Below are positions 55,324 to 64,000 of a stretch of DNA of 64,000 nt, in pieces (positions within the stretch are counted from its first letter, which is position 1; each line of letters opens with the position of its first letter). Source of the stretch: CBDUEF01 sp018063485 (lineage in GTDB: Bacteria; Pseudomonadota; Alphaproteobacteria; Rhodobacterales; Rhodobacteraceae). The notes under the pieces are model-generated. The model was not told the origin of the DNA, did no database searches, and saw only the letters and a program-made list of their open reading frames with translations. Both the position numbers and the translations under genes were made by a program. Location of the stretch: positions 22,707 to 86,706 of the forward strand of contig JBAOID010000011.1 of assembly GCA_037045435.1 (NCBI GenBank), in the 5' to 3' direction.

Positions 55324-56304
55324 TTATCTCCAAGTCTTGCGGTAGGCACCGGTGGTGGCGCTTTGGCCTTCGGTCAGGCTGGCAAGCGTGCCGGGCGGCA
55401 CCGGCCTCCCGGCCTCCACTGCCTCGACCGCTGCGCGAAAGCTGCGCACCACTTGCGCCACATAGGAACGGGACCGTTGCCGCCCCTCGATCTTGAGCGC
55501 AGAGACCCCGGCCTTGGCCAGTGCCGGGATCAGGTCTTTGGCGTCCAGACTGCTGGGATCTTCGAAGACATAGCCGGTCTGGTCGCCGCTATGGAAACAG
55601 CCTTTGCACAGCGTTGGATAAGGGGCAGGCGCATCCTTGGGGTTGCGGTGTATTGTGTAGCCGCCAAGTTTGGCCGTCAATTCGCCATCGGTTTCGGCAT
55701 ATTCGACATGACTGGGTGGCGAGCAGACGCCGTTCATGTTGGGTGACTTGCCTGTGATGTAGGAGGACAGCGAACAGCGCCCTTCGGCCATCACACAAAG
55801 CCCACCAAACACGAAAACCTCGGTCTCGACGTCAATCTCGCGGTTGATCGCAGTGATTTCGGCCACCGTCAGCACCCGCGGCAGCACCACACGCCGCACG
55901 CCGAAGGCTTCGGCATAGAAATTGATCGCATCAGGATTGGCGGCGGCTGCCTGCACCGACAGATGGCGGCGGATATCGGGATGATGTTCGGCCGCATGGG
56001 CCAGCAGACCCAGATCGGCCACTATCACCGCATCGGCCCCAGCGGTTCCGGCATCCGCCACAGCGCGATGCCACAGCGGCTCGGCCCCCGCACGAGGGAA
56101 GGTGTTGATCGCCACCAGCACCTTGGCACCACGGCTATGGGCATAGGTGACACCGGCGGCCAATTCCTCGCGGCTGAAGTTCAGGCCGGGAAAATTGCGC
56201 GCGTTGGTTTCGTCGGCGAAGCCGCAATAGACAGTATGCGCCCCGGCATCGACTGCGGCGCGCAAGGCGGCGGGGGTTCCGGCTGGGCAAACCAGTTCCA
56301 TCAT
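55324..56304 (-). CDS. ubiU: O2-independent ubiquinone hydroxylase protein UbiU
   Basis: U32 family Fe-S partner of UbiV. 326 aa, starting MMELVCPAGTPAALRAAVDAGAHTVYCGFADETNARNF. Cluster Cys candidates are GGLCVMAEGRCSLSSYITG, MNGVCSPP and PTLCKGCFHSGD, matching the family. It overlaps ubiT by 4 nt and lies 4 nt before ubiV, forming a tightly coupled operon. Confidence 0.94.
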   Translation of the reverse strand: MMELVCPAGTPAALRAAVDAGAHTVYCGFADETNARNFPGLNFSREELAAGVTYAHSRGAKVLVAINTFPRAGAEPLWHRAVADAGTAGADAVIVADLGLLAHAAEHHPDIRRHLSVQAAAANPDAINFYAEAFGVRRVVLPRVLTVAEITAINREIDVETEVFVFGGLCVMAEGRCSLSSYITGKSPNMNGVCSPPSHVEYAETDGELTAKLGGYTIHRNPKDAPAPYPTLCKGCFHSGDQTGYVFEDPSSLDAKDLIPALAKAGVSALKIEGRQRSRSYVAQVVRSFRAAVEAVEAGRPVPPGTLASLTEGQSATTGAYRKTWR

Positions 56305-56879
56305 GGCGCCGCCTCGGCCCGGCGCAGCGGCATACCCGTGTGGCGTTCGGTGAACCCGATCAGCGGAGTCAGAAGCCGCGCGAAGGGGCCGGACAGACCG
56401 GCAATCTCGGTCCCCAGATCGATCTCGGCATCGTCAATCGCATTGCGCAGCGCCAGCGCTGCCGAAGTATCCCCCGAGATCACCAGATCGCGGGAAAAGA
56501 ACAGTGCGTCACCATCCCAGGTGCCATGAACCAACCCCAGCAGGGCAGAGAGCGGACCCGAGATGCTCACGTCGGCAGCGGGCTGGCGACGGTGCAGGGT
56601 GATGCGCATTTTGGTGCTATGCGGCTGCATCAGCAAAGTGATTGGCAGATCGGTTGGGTCGATGGCATATCGCCGGTTGGCATAGGGCCCCAGCCGGTTG
56701 ATCAAACCGGGGTGATGGATGATCAATCGCCGGGCCAATAGCGTTAACGCATGGGCGACCGGCACCAGCGGCACGGCCCAGAGGGTCAGGGCCAATGGTG
56801 AGGGAATGATCGGAAAATGAACTGGCTTATCGGACAATTGTGCCTCTGGCGGCTGGGACTCATGAGCTGTTCCTAACAT
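56301..56879 (-). CDS. ubiT: Ubiquinone lipid carrier UbiT (SCP2 domain)
   Basis: SCP2-type sterol-binding domain protein (192 aa) thought to bind the hydrophobic ubiquinone intermediates for UbiU-UbiV. Conserved ITLLMQPHSTKMRITLHR, GTWDGDALFFSRDLVISGDTSAALALRNAIDDAE. First gene of the ubiTUV operon; 22 nt of leader separate it from the Fnr site, so that site is close to its promoter. Confidence 0.9.
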   Translation of the reverse strand: MLGTAHESQPPEAQLSDKPVHFPIIPSPLALTLWAVPLVPVAHALTLLARRLIIHHPGLINRLGPYANRRYAIDPTDLPITLLMQPHSTKMRITLHRRQPAADVSISGPLSALLGLVHGTWDGDALFFSRDLVISGDTSAALALRNAIDDAEIDLGTEIAGLSGPFARLLTPLIGFTERHTGMPLRRAEAAP

Positions 56880-56901
56880 CTAGGCCGTTAACACGCCATC
56901 T

Positions 56902-56921
56902 GAATTGATTTATGTCAATTC
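56902..56921. promoter_or_regulatory. Fnr/FnrL binding site between ubiT and ubiD
   Basis: GAATTGA-TTTATG-TCAATTC: perfect 7-bp inverted arms with a 6-nt spacer. Its core at 56905-56918, TTGAT-TTAT-GTCAA, matches the Fnr consensus TTGAT-N4-ATCAA at all but one position. It lies between divergent ubiTUV and ubiD-ubiX-TDT, so anaerobic FnrL control of O2-independent ubiquinone synthesis is likely. Confidence 0.85.
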
Positions 56922-56974
56922 CATGAGGGGGTGAGGCTGCTACCAAATGGCACGTCTTAGCCATCGGAACCATT

Positions 56975-58483
56975 TTGGACTCTTTGCTCCGCCAATTGCC
57001 GGTCTTTCCCGACCTGCGGGCTTTTCTAGACTGGGCCGAGGCGCAGGGCGATCTGTTGCGGGTATCCCAACCGGTGGCGACGCGGCATCAGATGACAGCG
57101 GTGCAGATGCGGGTGCTGCGTGCCGGGGGGCAGGCGCTGCGCTTTGATCAGCCAGTATTGCCCGATGGCCGTGTTGCTGCGGTGCCAGTGGTCACCAATC
57201 TCTTTGGCACTGCCCGCCGTACAGCCGCCGGATTGGGGCTGCTGCCTGAACAAGTTGCTGATTTTGGGTCATTTTTGGCCGAGCTTCGCACACCGGCACC
57301 GATCGACGGGTTGCGCGATGCCCTGTCGCGCTGGCCGATGCTGAAGGCTGCTCTCAGCACAAGGCCCAAGATCCTGCGCCGGGCACCGGTGCAAGAAATC
57401 GTGACCGAGGCCCCTGATCTGACCAGCCTGCCGGTGCAAACCTGTTGGCCCGGCGACGCTGGCCCGCTGATCACCTGGCCGGTGGTGCTGACCCGTCCAC
57501 ATGGCAGCGACGCATCAGCGGTGGGACGCTATAATGCCGGGGTTTACCGGGCGCAGGTGTTGGGAAAGGATCAATTGATCCTGCGCTGGCTGGCGCATCG
57601 CGGCGGTGCGGCGCATCACCGCAGTTGGGCGCGGGTGGGTGAGCCGATGCCGGTGGCTGTGGTTTTGGGGGCCGATCCCGCAACCTTGCTGGCCGCAGCC
57701 CTGCCCTTGCCCGAAACGGTATCGGAACTGACGTTCTCGGGTGTGCTGCGCGGCGCGCGCATGGAGTTGGTTCCGGCGCGCACGGTGCCGCTCATGGTGC
57801 CTGCCCGCGCCGAAATGGTGCTGGAGGGCTGGGTCTCGCCGACCCAGACTGCGCCCGAAGGGCCATTTGGCGATCACACCGGCTATTACAACGCGGTCGA
57901 GCCGTTTCCAGTGATGCAGATCACCGCAATCACCCATCGACGCGACCCGCTTTATCTGTCCACGTCAACAGGCCGGCCGCCGGATGAGCCATCGGTCATC
58001 GGCGAAGTGTTCAACGAATTGGCGCTGCCGGTGATCCGCCAGCAAATCCCCGAAATCCGCGATCTGTGGCTGCCGCCTGCCGCCTGTTCCTACCGCATTG
58101 CCGTGGTCAGCATCGACAAACGCTATCCGGGGCAGGCGCGCCGGGTAATGATGGCGTTGTGGGGGATGCTGCCGCAGTTCAGCTATACCAAGATGGTGAT
58201 CGTGGTGGACGATGATATCGATGTGCGCAACTGGGACGATATCGCCTGGGCCATGGCCACAAGGATGGACCCCAGCCGCGATGTAATGCTGCTGGAACGC
58301 ACCCCGATGGATTATCTTGATTTTGCCTCACCCGCCGAGGGTCTGGCGGGCAAGATGGGGATCGACGCCACCACCAAGATCGGAGCCGAAACAGTGCGCG
58401 AATGGGGACAGGTTATGGCTACTTCACCCGAGGATGCCGCCTTTGCCGATCGGTTGTTGGCTGAAATAGGGCAAAAGACATGA
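56975..58483 (+). CDS. ubiD: UbiD-family 4-hydroxy-3-polyprenylbenzoate decarboxylase (start uncertain)
   Basis: prFMN-dependent decarboxylase, 502 aa from the TTG at 56975. UbiD features: QPVLPDGRVAAVPVVTNLFGT, YNAGVYRAQVLGKDQL (metal/flavin site), GAVVLGADP-like AVVLGADPATLLAA, APEGPFGDHTGYYN (catalytic Glu region) and ATRMDPSRDVMLLE. No in-frame ATG starts it. The ATG at 56947 is one frame off; a single inserted base between 56950 and 56975 would make it the true start, like other insertions here. It overlaps ubiX by 4 nt. Confidence 0.9.
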   Translation: MDSLLRQLPVFPDLRAFLDWAEAQGDLLRVSQPVATRHQMTAVQMRVLRAGGQALRFDQPVLPDGRVAAVPVVTNLFGTARRTAAGLGLLPEQVADFGSFLAELRTPAPIDGLRDALSRWPMLKAALSTRPKILRRAPVQEIVTEAPDLTSLPVQTCWPGDAGPLITWPVVLTRPHGSDASAVGRYNAGVYRAQVLGKDQLILRWLAHRGGAAHHRSWARVGEPMPVAVVLGADPATLLAAALPLPETVSELTFSGVLRGARMELVPARTVPLMVPARAEMVLEGWVSPTQTAPEGPFGDHTGYYNAVEPFPVMQITAITHRRDPLYLSTSTGRPPDEPSVIGEVFNELALPVIRQQIPEIRDLWLPPAACSYRIAVVSIDKRYPGQARRVMMALWGMLPQFSYTKMVIVVDDDIDVRNWDDIAWAMATRMDPSRDVMLLERTPMDYLDFASPAEGLAGKMGIDATTKIGAETVREWGQVMATSPEDAAFADRLLAEIGQKT

Positions 58484-59046
58484 GGATTGTTCTGGGGGTG
58501 GCCGGGGCTTCGGGGGCGGCGCTTGCGCTGGCAGTGGCGCGGCATCTGCATGGGCTGGATGTTGCGATTGATCTGGTGGTGAGTGCTTCGGCGGAACGGA
58601 CGCTGTTTGCAGAGTGCGGCCCCACGGCTTTGACAGAGCTTCAGGCGCTGTGTGATCGCGTCCACGATCTTCGCAACATTGGTGCAACCATCGCCTCTGG
58701 CTCTTACCCTGTCGCCGGAATGCTGGTGGCACCCTGCTCGATGCGCAGCCTTGCGGCCATTGCGCATGGGCTTGACGATAACCTCTTGACCCGTGCGGCG
58801 GGCGTGCAACTGAAAGAGCGCCGTCCGCTGGTGCTGTTGGCGCGCGAGGCGCCGCTGACGCTTGCACATTTGCGCAACATGACGGCGGTGACAGAAATGG
58901 GGGCGATCATACTGCCACCGGTTCCGGCGTTTTATCTGAACCCGCAAACCACTGGCGAAATCGTTGCACAGATAGCAGCGCGTGCAGTAGATTTGCTGAG
59001 GATCGGCAAACCGGTTGCGCGGGCATGGGAGGGAGACGGTGCATGA
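58480..59046 (+). CDS. ubiX: UbiX flavin prenyltransferase
   Basis: Prenylates FMN to prFMN, the UbiD cofactor. 188 aa: MRIVLGVAGASGAALALAVARHL (FMN-binding GASG), VSASAERTLF, GMLVAPCSMRSLAAIAHGLDDNLLTRAA (the characteristic PCSM), RRPLVLLAREAPL and MGAIILPPVPAFY. It overlaps ubiD and the transporter gene by 4 nt each (ATGA), so one transcript. Confidence 0.95.
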   Translation: MRIVLGVAGASGAALALAVARHLHGLDVAIDLVVSASAERTLFAECGPTALTELQALCDRVHDLRNIGATIASGSYPVAGMLVAPCSMRSLAAIAHGLDDNLLTRAAGVQLKERRPLVLLAREAPLTLAHLRNMTAVTEMGAIILPPVPAFYLNPQTTGEIVAQIAARAVDLLRIGKPVARAWEGDGA

Positions 59047-60116
59047 GCAAGCGTAAAGCCCCGGTTTCCTCATCCGCACCGGTGCCGCGCCTGCTCGCGA
59101 ACCAAGTAAGATCCTTGTCGCCAGCCTATTTTGGTATGGTCATGGCCACTGGCATTGTGTCGCTTGCCGCAAATCAGGTTGGTCTGACTTGGGTGGCATG
59201 GGCGCTGTTTTTGATCGCGGCCTTGGCCTATGTGGTGCTTTGGTGGCTCACCATTCTGCGTATCTATCGGCACCCGCGGCTTTTCTTTGCCGATATGATT
59301 GATCATTTGCGCGGGCCGGGTTTTTTCACCACCGTGGCCGCCTCGGGTGTGCTTGGCGCCGAGTTCATTGTAATGGCAGAGCATACTTCGATCGGTCTGG
59401 TGCTGTGGTTTGCGGCGCTGATGCTTTGGCTGGGACTGACCTATACGATTTTCACCGCCTTCACCGTCAAGAAGGAAAAGCCAACGCTGGACAAGGGCAT
59501 CAGCGGGGCCTGGCTTTTGGCCGTTGTTGCCACTCAGTCGATAGCAGTTCTTGCGGCCCTGCTGGCAGCAAAAACGCCGCAGCCTTACCGTCTGGACCTT
59601 AATTTCATTGCGCTGTCGATGTGGCTGTGGGGCGGGATGCTCTATATCTGGATGATGTCGCTGATCTTTTATCGCTACACGTTCTTCCCGTTTGAACCGG
59701 GAGACCTTTCGCCCCCTTATTGGATCAATATGGGGGCAATGGCGATATCCACGCTGGCTGGGTCATTGTTGATCGTGAACTCTGTCGACGCGTGGTTTCT
59801 TCATTCCATCGCCCCGTTCATCAAGGGTTTTACCATTTTCTACTGGGCGACAGGCACCTGGTGGATCCCGATGTTGGTTATCTTGGGGATCTGGCGGCAT
59901 GTCTACAAGCGCTTTCCGCTAACCTACGACCCCCTGTATTGGGGCGCGGTTTTTCCGCTGGGCATGTATGCCGTCGCGACTCACCGGATGGCCGCAGCAC
60001 TTCAGTTTGATTTTCTGGAGCCCTTGCCTTGGGTGTTCTCCTATGTGGCGATGCTGGCATGGACGGTGACATTCATCGCTTTCCTTCGCACCTTCCGCAG
60101 GACCGAGCCGCGCTAA
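59043..60116 (+). CDS. TDT/SLAC1-family (TehA/Mae1-like) transporter
   Basis: 357-aa membrane protein with about ten helices, typical of the tellurite-resistance/dicarboxylate transporter (TDT) family (SPAYFGMVMATGIVSLA, LGLTYTIFTAFTVK, YWINMGAMAISTLAGSLLI). Members export malate, sulfite or act as anion channels; the substrate here is not clear. The ATG at 59043 overlaps the ubiX stop, so it shares the ubiD-ubiX operon. Confidence 0.85.
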   Translation: MSKRKAPVSSSAPVPRLLANQVRSLSPAYFGMVMATGIVSLAANQVGLTWVAWALFLIAALAYVVLWWLTILRIYRHPRLFFADMIDHLRGPGFFTTVAASGVLGAEFIVMAEHTSIGLVLWFAALMLWLGLTYTIFTAFTVKKEKPTLDKGISGAWLLAVVATQSIAVLAALLAAKTPQPYRLDLNFIALSMWLWGGMLYIWMMSLIFYRYTFFPFEPGDLSPPYWINMGAMAISTLAGSLLIVNSVDAWFLHSIAPFIKGFTIFYWATGTWWIPMLVILGIWRHVYKRFPLTYDPLYWGAVFPLGMYAVATHRMAAALQFDFLEPLPWVFSYVAMLAWTVTFIAFLRTFRRTEPR

Positions 60117-60335
60117 TGATCTGCGGCGTCTGCGGTCACTGTCATTTTCTGACCCTAGCGGTAGGACATTCAAACGACTTCAACCCGTCACCTGAAAGTG
60201 CCGTAAAACCCCGAATCTCACCAAATGATCAAGAAATACCGGCTTGTGAGTGGTTTACGCCATCCGCAAAACCACTATACGTGGCGACGTGTCCAACCGC
60301 GTAAATTTCTGCACATTCGTACTGGATCGTCGACC

Positions 60336-61385
60336 ATGCCCGATATTTCGAAACTCCGCTCCGAGTTGGCGGCCCACTATGATCTTGCGCCGTCTTTGGC
60401 GGCGGCCGAGGCCACCAAGCACATTCATTCCAAGATGGACCGTGTGGTGCCTCTGGCGGATTGGGCGATTTTCGCGCCCTATGTCATCGCGATCAACCGG
60501 CTGAAAGCCGAGCGTAACGCGGTGATTCTGGGCCATAACTACATGACACCCGAGATTTACCATGGCGTTGCGGATTTCGTCGGAGACAGCCTGCAATTGG
60601 CAATCAAGGCGACCGAGGTTGAAGCCGATGTGATCGTGCAATGCGGTGTGCATTTCATGGCGGAAACCTCGAAGATCATGAACCCCGGCAAGATCGTGCT
60701 GATGCCCGATATGAAAGCTGGGTGTTCGCTGGCAGAATCAATTACTGCCAAGGGCGTCGCTGAAATGCGCGCGATGTATCCCGGCGCGCCAGTGGTCTCT
60801 TACGTCAACACCACCGCCGAGGTGAAGGCGGTGTCGGATGTGTGCTGCACGTCGGCCAATGCGTTGCAGATCGTCAATGCGATGGAAGGCGATACCGTGA
60901 TCATGACGCCCGACCAGTATCTGGCGCGCAACGTGGCGGCGCTGACGCGTAAGCGGGTGGTGTGGTGGGAAGGCTCGTGCATCGTGCATGAACTTTATAC
61001 TGCTGCCGATTTGCGTGCATATCGGGAAGCTGATCCCGAAGTTAAGATCATCGCCCACCCCGAATGCACTCCTGAAGTGGTGGCAGAAGCGGATTTCACC
61101 GGCTCGACCAAGGGGATTATTGACTGGGTGCATCTGCACAAACCTGCCAAGGCGATGCTGGTGACCGAATGTTCGATGGCGGCGAATATTTCGGATGAAC
61201 TGCCCGAGGTAGAATTCGCCAAACCGTGCAATATGTGCCCCTATATGAAGATGATCACGCTGGAGAAGATCCTCTACGCGCTGCACAGCATGACGGGACA
61301 GGTGGAAATTGATCCAGCGGTGGCCGTGCCCGCGCGGCAAGCGGTACAGCGGATGATTGATATCAGCCGCCGCACCATGGTCTGA
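60336..61385 (+). CDS. nadA: Quinolinate synthase A
   Basis: Condenses iminoaspartate and DHAP to quinolinate using a 4Fe-4S cluster. 349 aa from ATG 60336. Conserved GHNYMTPEIYHGVADFVGDSLQLA, CGVHFMAETSKI, YVNTTAEVKA, VCCTSANA and KPCNMCPYMKMITLEKI; three Cys positions needed for the cluster are present. First gene of nadABC; the ~220-nt upstream region holds its promoter. Confidence 0.95.
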   Translation: MPDISKLRSELAAHYDLAPSLAAAEATKHIHSKMDRVVPLADWAIFAPYVIAINRLKAERNAVILGHNYMTPEIYHGVADFVGDSLQLAIKATEVEADVIVQCGVHFMAETSKIMNPGKIVLMPDMKAGCSLAESITAKGVAEMRAMYPGAPVVSYVNTTAEVKAVSDVCCTSANALQIVNAMEGDTVIMTPDQYLARNVAALTRKRVVWWEGSCIVHELYTAADLRAYREADPEVKIIAHPECTPEVVAEADFTGSTKGIIDWVHLHKPAKAMLVTECSMAANISDELPEVEFAKPCNMCPYMKMITLEKILYALHSMTGQVEIDPAVAVPARQAVQRMIDISRRTMV

Positions 61386-61389
61386 GCCG

Positions 61390-62985
61390 ATGGTCTGGTC
61401 GGATATTCCAGTCGTGGAAACCGGGCGGGTCGTCATCGTTGGGGCCGGTCTCGGGGCACTTTATGCCGCACTGAATCTCGTGCCCTGTCCCGTGTTGCTG
61501 ATTTCGCCCGAGTCATTGGGACAAGGGGCGAGTTCGGCTTGGGCGCAGGGTGGAATTGCCGCCGCGATGGCGGTGACAGACAGCCCCGAGGCGCATGCCG
61601 CCGATACCGTCCGCGCCGGAGCGGGTACGGTGGACGCAGAGGTGGCGGCAAGTGTAACTGCCGAAGCGCGGGCGCATATTCTGGACCTGACAGCGATGGG
61701 CACGCCGTTTGATCGCGACGCACAGGGCGGTTATGTCCTGTCACGCGAGGCGGCGCATGGGTTGGCGCGCGTCGTGCGGGTGCGGGGTGATCAGGCTGGA
61801 CGCGAGATCATGGCTGCACTGATTGCCGAAGTTGCGCGCGCACCGTCGGTCCAGGTGCTGGAAGGGGTAATGGCGGTTGGCTTGCAGGTGCAGGACGACC
61901 GCGTCACCGGTGTCGCGGTGGCCGCTGCGGATGGCACCAGTGATCCGATCTTGCTAAAAGGTGCGGCGGTGCTTTTGGCGGGGGGCGGGTCGGGCGGGCT
62001 TTATGCCCTGACCACCAACCCGCCGCGCATCCGGGGGCAGGTGATCGGCATGGCCGCGCGGGCTGGGGCCGTGATTGCCGATGCCGAATTCGTGCAGTTT
62101 CACCCCACTGCGATTGATATCGGCGAAGACCCGGCCCCTCTGGCCACCGAGGCTTTGCGTGGCGAGGGGGCGGTATTGATCAACCGGGAAGGCGCGCGCT
62201 TCATGTTGGCGTTGCATCCCGACGCCGAACTTGCCCCGCGCGATATCGTCGCTCGCGCGATCTTCGCTGAAACCCAAGCCGGACGCCGCCCGATGCTGGA
62301 TACTCGCGCGGCGATCGGGGCGGAGATTATCGACCGGTTTCCGGCGGTTGTTGAAGCCTGCCATCGAGGTGGAATTGATCCGGTGACTCAGCCAATTCCC
62401 GTAGCGGCGGCAGCGCATTATCACATGGGCGGCATCGCGGTTTCCAAGGAAGGCCGCAGCAGTCTGGCCGGGCTTTGGGCCTGCGGTGAGGCCAGCGCGA
62501 CTGGCTTGCACGGCGCGAACCGGCTGGCCTCGAATGGGCTGCTGGAGGCGCTGGTGTATGGTCGACGTGCCGCGCGGGATATCGCGCAGGGTCTGATCGG
62601 GCAACGGCCAGGCAACACGATCAAGCCGAAAGTGGCATTGCATCTGAAACCGCGCGACGGGCAGCGGCCCGACGCTGATCTGATCGCGCAGTTGCGGCGG
62701 GTGATGACCGATCATGTCGGGGTGGTGCGCGAGGCGAGTGGCTTGAAGACCGCGTTGGGTCGGATCGCGGCGCTGGAGGCTCAGGCTTTGGGCGACGCGA
62801 ATTTCCTGAACATGACCGCGACCGCAACGCTGATCGCCGCGGCAGCCTTGCTGCGTGAAGAGTCGCGCGGCGCGCATTGCCGCAGTGATTTTCCGCAAGC
62901 TGTGCCCGGACTGGCGCAGCGCAGCCGCCTGATTTTGGCCGAGGCCCTGGCGCTGCGGCAGACCGTAACGGAGACCCCAGGATGA
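61390..62985 (+). CDS. nadB: L-aspartate oxidase
   Basis: FAD enzyme oxidising aspartate to iminoaspartate for NAD synthesis. 531 aa. FAD motif VVIVGAGLGALYAALNL, the active-site ASSAWAQGGIAAAM, FVQFHPTAIDIG, LRGEGAVLINREGARFM and AAHYHMGGIAVSKEG, plus GLHGANRLASNGLLEALVYGRRAA. Four nt after nadA; 4-nt overlap with nadC. Confidence 0.95.
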   Translation: MVWSDIPVVETGRVVIVGAGLGALYAALNLVPCPVLLISPESLGQGASSAWAQGGIAAAMAVTDSPEAHAADTVRAGAGTVDAEVAASVTAEARAHILDLTAMGTPFDRDAQGGYVLSREAAHGLARVVRVRGDQAGREIMAALIAEVARAPSVQVLEGVMAVGLQVQDDRVTGVAVAAADGTSDPILLKGAAVLLAGGGSGGLYALTTNPPRIRGQVIGMAARAGAVIADAEFVQFHPTAIDIGEDPAPLATEALRGEGAVLINREGARFMLALHPDAELAPRDIVARAIFAETQAGRRPMLDTRAAIGAEIIDRFPAVVEACHRGGIDPVTQPIPVAAAAHYHMGGIAVSKEGRSSLAGLWACGEASATGLHGANRLASNGLLEALVYGRRAARDIAQGLIGQRPGNTIKPKVALHLKPRDGQRPDADLIAQLRRVMTDHVGVVREASGLKTALGRIAALEAQALGDANFLNMTATATLIAAAALLREESRGAHCRSDFPQAVPGLAQRSRLILAEALALRQTVTETPG

Positions 62986-63833
62986 CCAGCTTTCCCCCGC
63001 TGCCTGACCTTCTGCTCGAACCTTTGGTGCGAGCGGCGCTGATCGAGGATCTTGGCCCGAATGGCGATGTCACCACCCGCGCCGTGATCCCGGCCAGCAC
63101 GCGCTACCGCGCAAAGTTGAACGCGCGCGAGGCCGGAGTAGTCTCGGGGCTGCAAATCGCGGCGATTGCGTTTCGGCTGGTGGACCCCTCGCTTGGGATC
63201 ACCCTGCACAGTGGCGATGGCTCTCCCTGCGCCCCTGGCGATGTGCTGATGGAGATCGAGGGCGCTGCGGCTTCAATCCTCTCGGCCGAGCGGGTTGCGC
63301 TGAATTTTGCAGGGCGGCTCTCTGGCATTGCCACGCTGACAGCGGCGTTTGCGGCAGAGACGGCCCGCACCCGCACCCGCATCACCTGCACCCGCAAAAC
63401 CACGCCCGGCTTGCGGATGGTGGAAAAGGCAGCGGTGCTACATGGTGGCGGTTTTAACCATCGTTTCGGTCTTTCCGATGCCATTTTGATCAAGGATAAC
63501 CACATCGCGGCGGCGGGTGGCATCCGCGCGGTGCTGAATGCTGCACGGGCCAGGGTTTCGCATATGATGAAAGTCGAGATCGAGGTTGATACCCTAACTC
63601 AACTGGCCGAAGTGTTGGCGGTCGGCGGCGCTGATGTGGTGCTTCTGGACAACATGGACACGCCCACCCTGCGCCAGGCGGTTGCCCTGGTGGCAGGCCG
63701 ACTGGTGACAGAAGCCTCAGGCAATATGGCGCTGCCCCGCATTGCGGAAGTCGCAGCGACCGGAGTTGACTATATCTCTTGCGGAGCGCTGACCCATTCC
63801 GCGCGCACGCTGGATCTGGGACTGGATTTTTGA
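62982..63833 (+). CDS. nadC: Nicotinate-nucleotide pyrophosphorylase (carboxylating)
   Basis: Quinolinate phosphoribosyltransferase, 283 aa. Conserved LIEDLGPNGDVTTRAVIP, LNFAGRLSGIATLT, CTRKTTPGLRMVEKAAVLHGGG, HRFGLSDAILIKDNH and VEIEVDTLTQ, with VLLDNMDTP and EASGNMALPRI. Last gene of nadABC. It is intact. Confidence 0.96.
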   Translation: MTSFPPLPDLLLEPLVRAALIEDLGPNGDVTTRAVIPASTRYRAKLNAREAGVVSGLQIAAIAFRLVDPSLGITLHSGDGSPCAPGDVLMEIEGAAASILSAERVALNFAGRLSGIATLTAAFAAETARTRTRITCTRKTTPGLRMVEKAAVLHGGGFNHRFGLSDAILIKDNHIAAAGGIRAVLNAARARVSHMMKVEIEVDTLTQLAEVLAVGGADVVLLDNMDTPTLRQAVALVAGRLVTEASGNMALPRIAEVAATGVDYISCGALTHSARTLDLGLDF

Positions 63834-63870
63834 AGTTCGGGCAAAGGCTGAACCGCGCGCGCTGCACAAT

Positions 63871-64000
63871 TCATGTTGCTGCGGTAAACGGCAGGCTGTC
63901 AAAGATCTGAGTGTTCGTTTCAGCGAGGGTCTGATTCAGTGGACGGTCGCCTGAGCCGGCCCCTGCGATGCGATACTGCGGTTGTTGAAAGCTGCAGAAA
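63871..64000 (-). CDS. Unidentified partial gene at the right edge
   Basis: Minus-strand frame open for 42 codons from the window end to a TGA at 63871-63873, ending in FDSLPFTAAT. I do not recognise the family. It is convergent with nadC, 37 nt away. It could be the C-terminus of a real gene that starts beyond the window, or chance. Confidence 0.35.
   Translation of the reverse strand, partial: FCSFQQPQYRIAGAGSGDRPLNQTLAETNTQIFDSLPFTAAT

Noticed and set aside
1..64000. tRNA, rRNA, CRISPR array, prophage or insertion sequence
   Set aside because: I scanned intergenic gaps and gene products and saw none; no regularly spaced repeats and no transposase or integrase.

Overview
The window is about 64 kb of chromosome from an alphaproteobacterium of the Rhodobacteraceae (Roseobacter/Rhodobacter group). 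The evidence is the ori-proximal order parA-rsmG-mnmG-mnmE-rho-hemJ / maf-aroE-coaE-dnaQ / secB, perfect parS sites, the regB-senC-regA redox two-component cluster, a typical HemY/mitofilin/HemD block, and O2-independent ubiquinone genes with an Fnr box. GC is moderate to high. I saw no prophage, insertion sequence, CRISPR array, rRNA or tRNA. This is mostly core chromosome.

Layout. 1-9.5 kb: segregation and origin region, with parA (cut by the window edge), two parS sites, mnmG/mnmE, rho, hemJ, an intergenic region with DnaA-box-like repeats that is probably oriC, then maf-aroE-coaE-dnaQ. 9.5-17 kb: envelope and proteostasis genes (secB, fxsA, Tim44-like, mltA, Smr, a lipoprotein hydrolase, hslUV) and a capsule-type protein. 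17-26 kb: a tightly overlapping minus-strand operon tsaE-amgK-murU-addB-addA followed by trxA. 26-30.4 kb: a kinase-less PAS protein and regB/senC/regA. 30.4-34.1 kb: a sugar-acid pathway (Gfo/Idh/MocA dehydrogenase plus IlvD/Edd dehydratase) with a divergent LysR regulator. 34-36.5 kb: small secreted proteins and two L,D-transpeptidase-fold proteins. 36.9-38.6 kb: luxR-luxI quorum sensing. 38.9-45.1 kb: hemY, mitofilin, hemD, tsaD, gpsA, YciI, EVE. 45.3-50 kb: a DUF2853 protein, ahcY, the Ktr potassium system, an HD hydrolase. 50-54.4 kb: a DgcA/StcD-like demethylase with a TetR regulator, HdeD and DUF1003 membrane proteins. 54.4-60.1 kb: ubiT-ubiU-ubiV divergent from ubiD-ubiX-TDT transporter across a near-perfect Fnr site. 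60.3-63.8 kb: nadA-nadB-nadC, the de novo NAD pathway.

The most unusual property of the sequence is that thirteen genes, including essential ones (rho, tsaD, gpsA) and ahcY, are broken by single-base changes. Every break I could resolve is an INSERTION; none is a deletion. After removing the inserted bases each gene returns to the normal length and motifs of its family. I count about 33 events, densest at 30.9-33 kb, 37.4-37.5 kb and 46-47 kb. The simplest reading is an unpolished long-read consensus with insertion bias, so I annotate these genes as intact in the organism and give the approximate position of each break. One result is an apparent TsaD-GpsA fusion that is probably not real. I did not find a clearly novel system. 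The best biological leads are the C-terminally extended AHL synthase, the parS sites built into mnmG and rsmG codons, the probable oriC, an L,D-transpeptidase with Tyr in place of the motif His, and the Fnr-controlled divergent ubiquinone locus.
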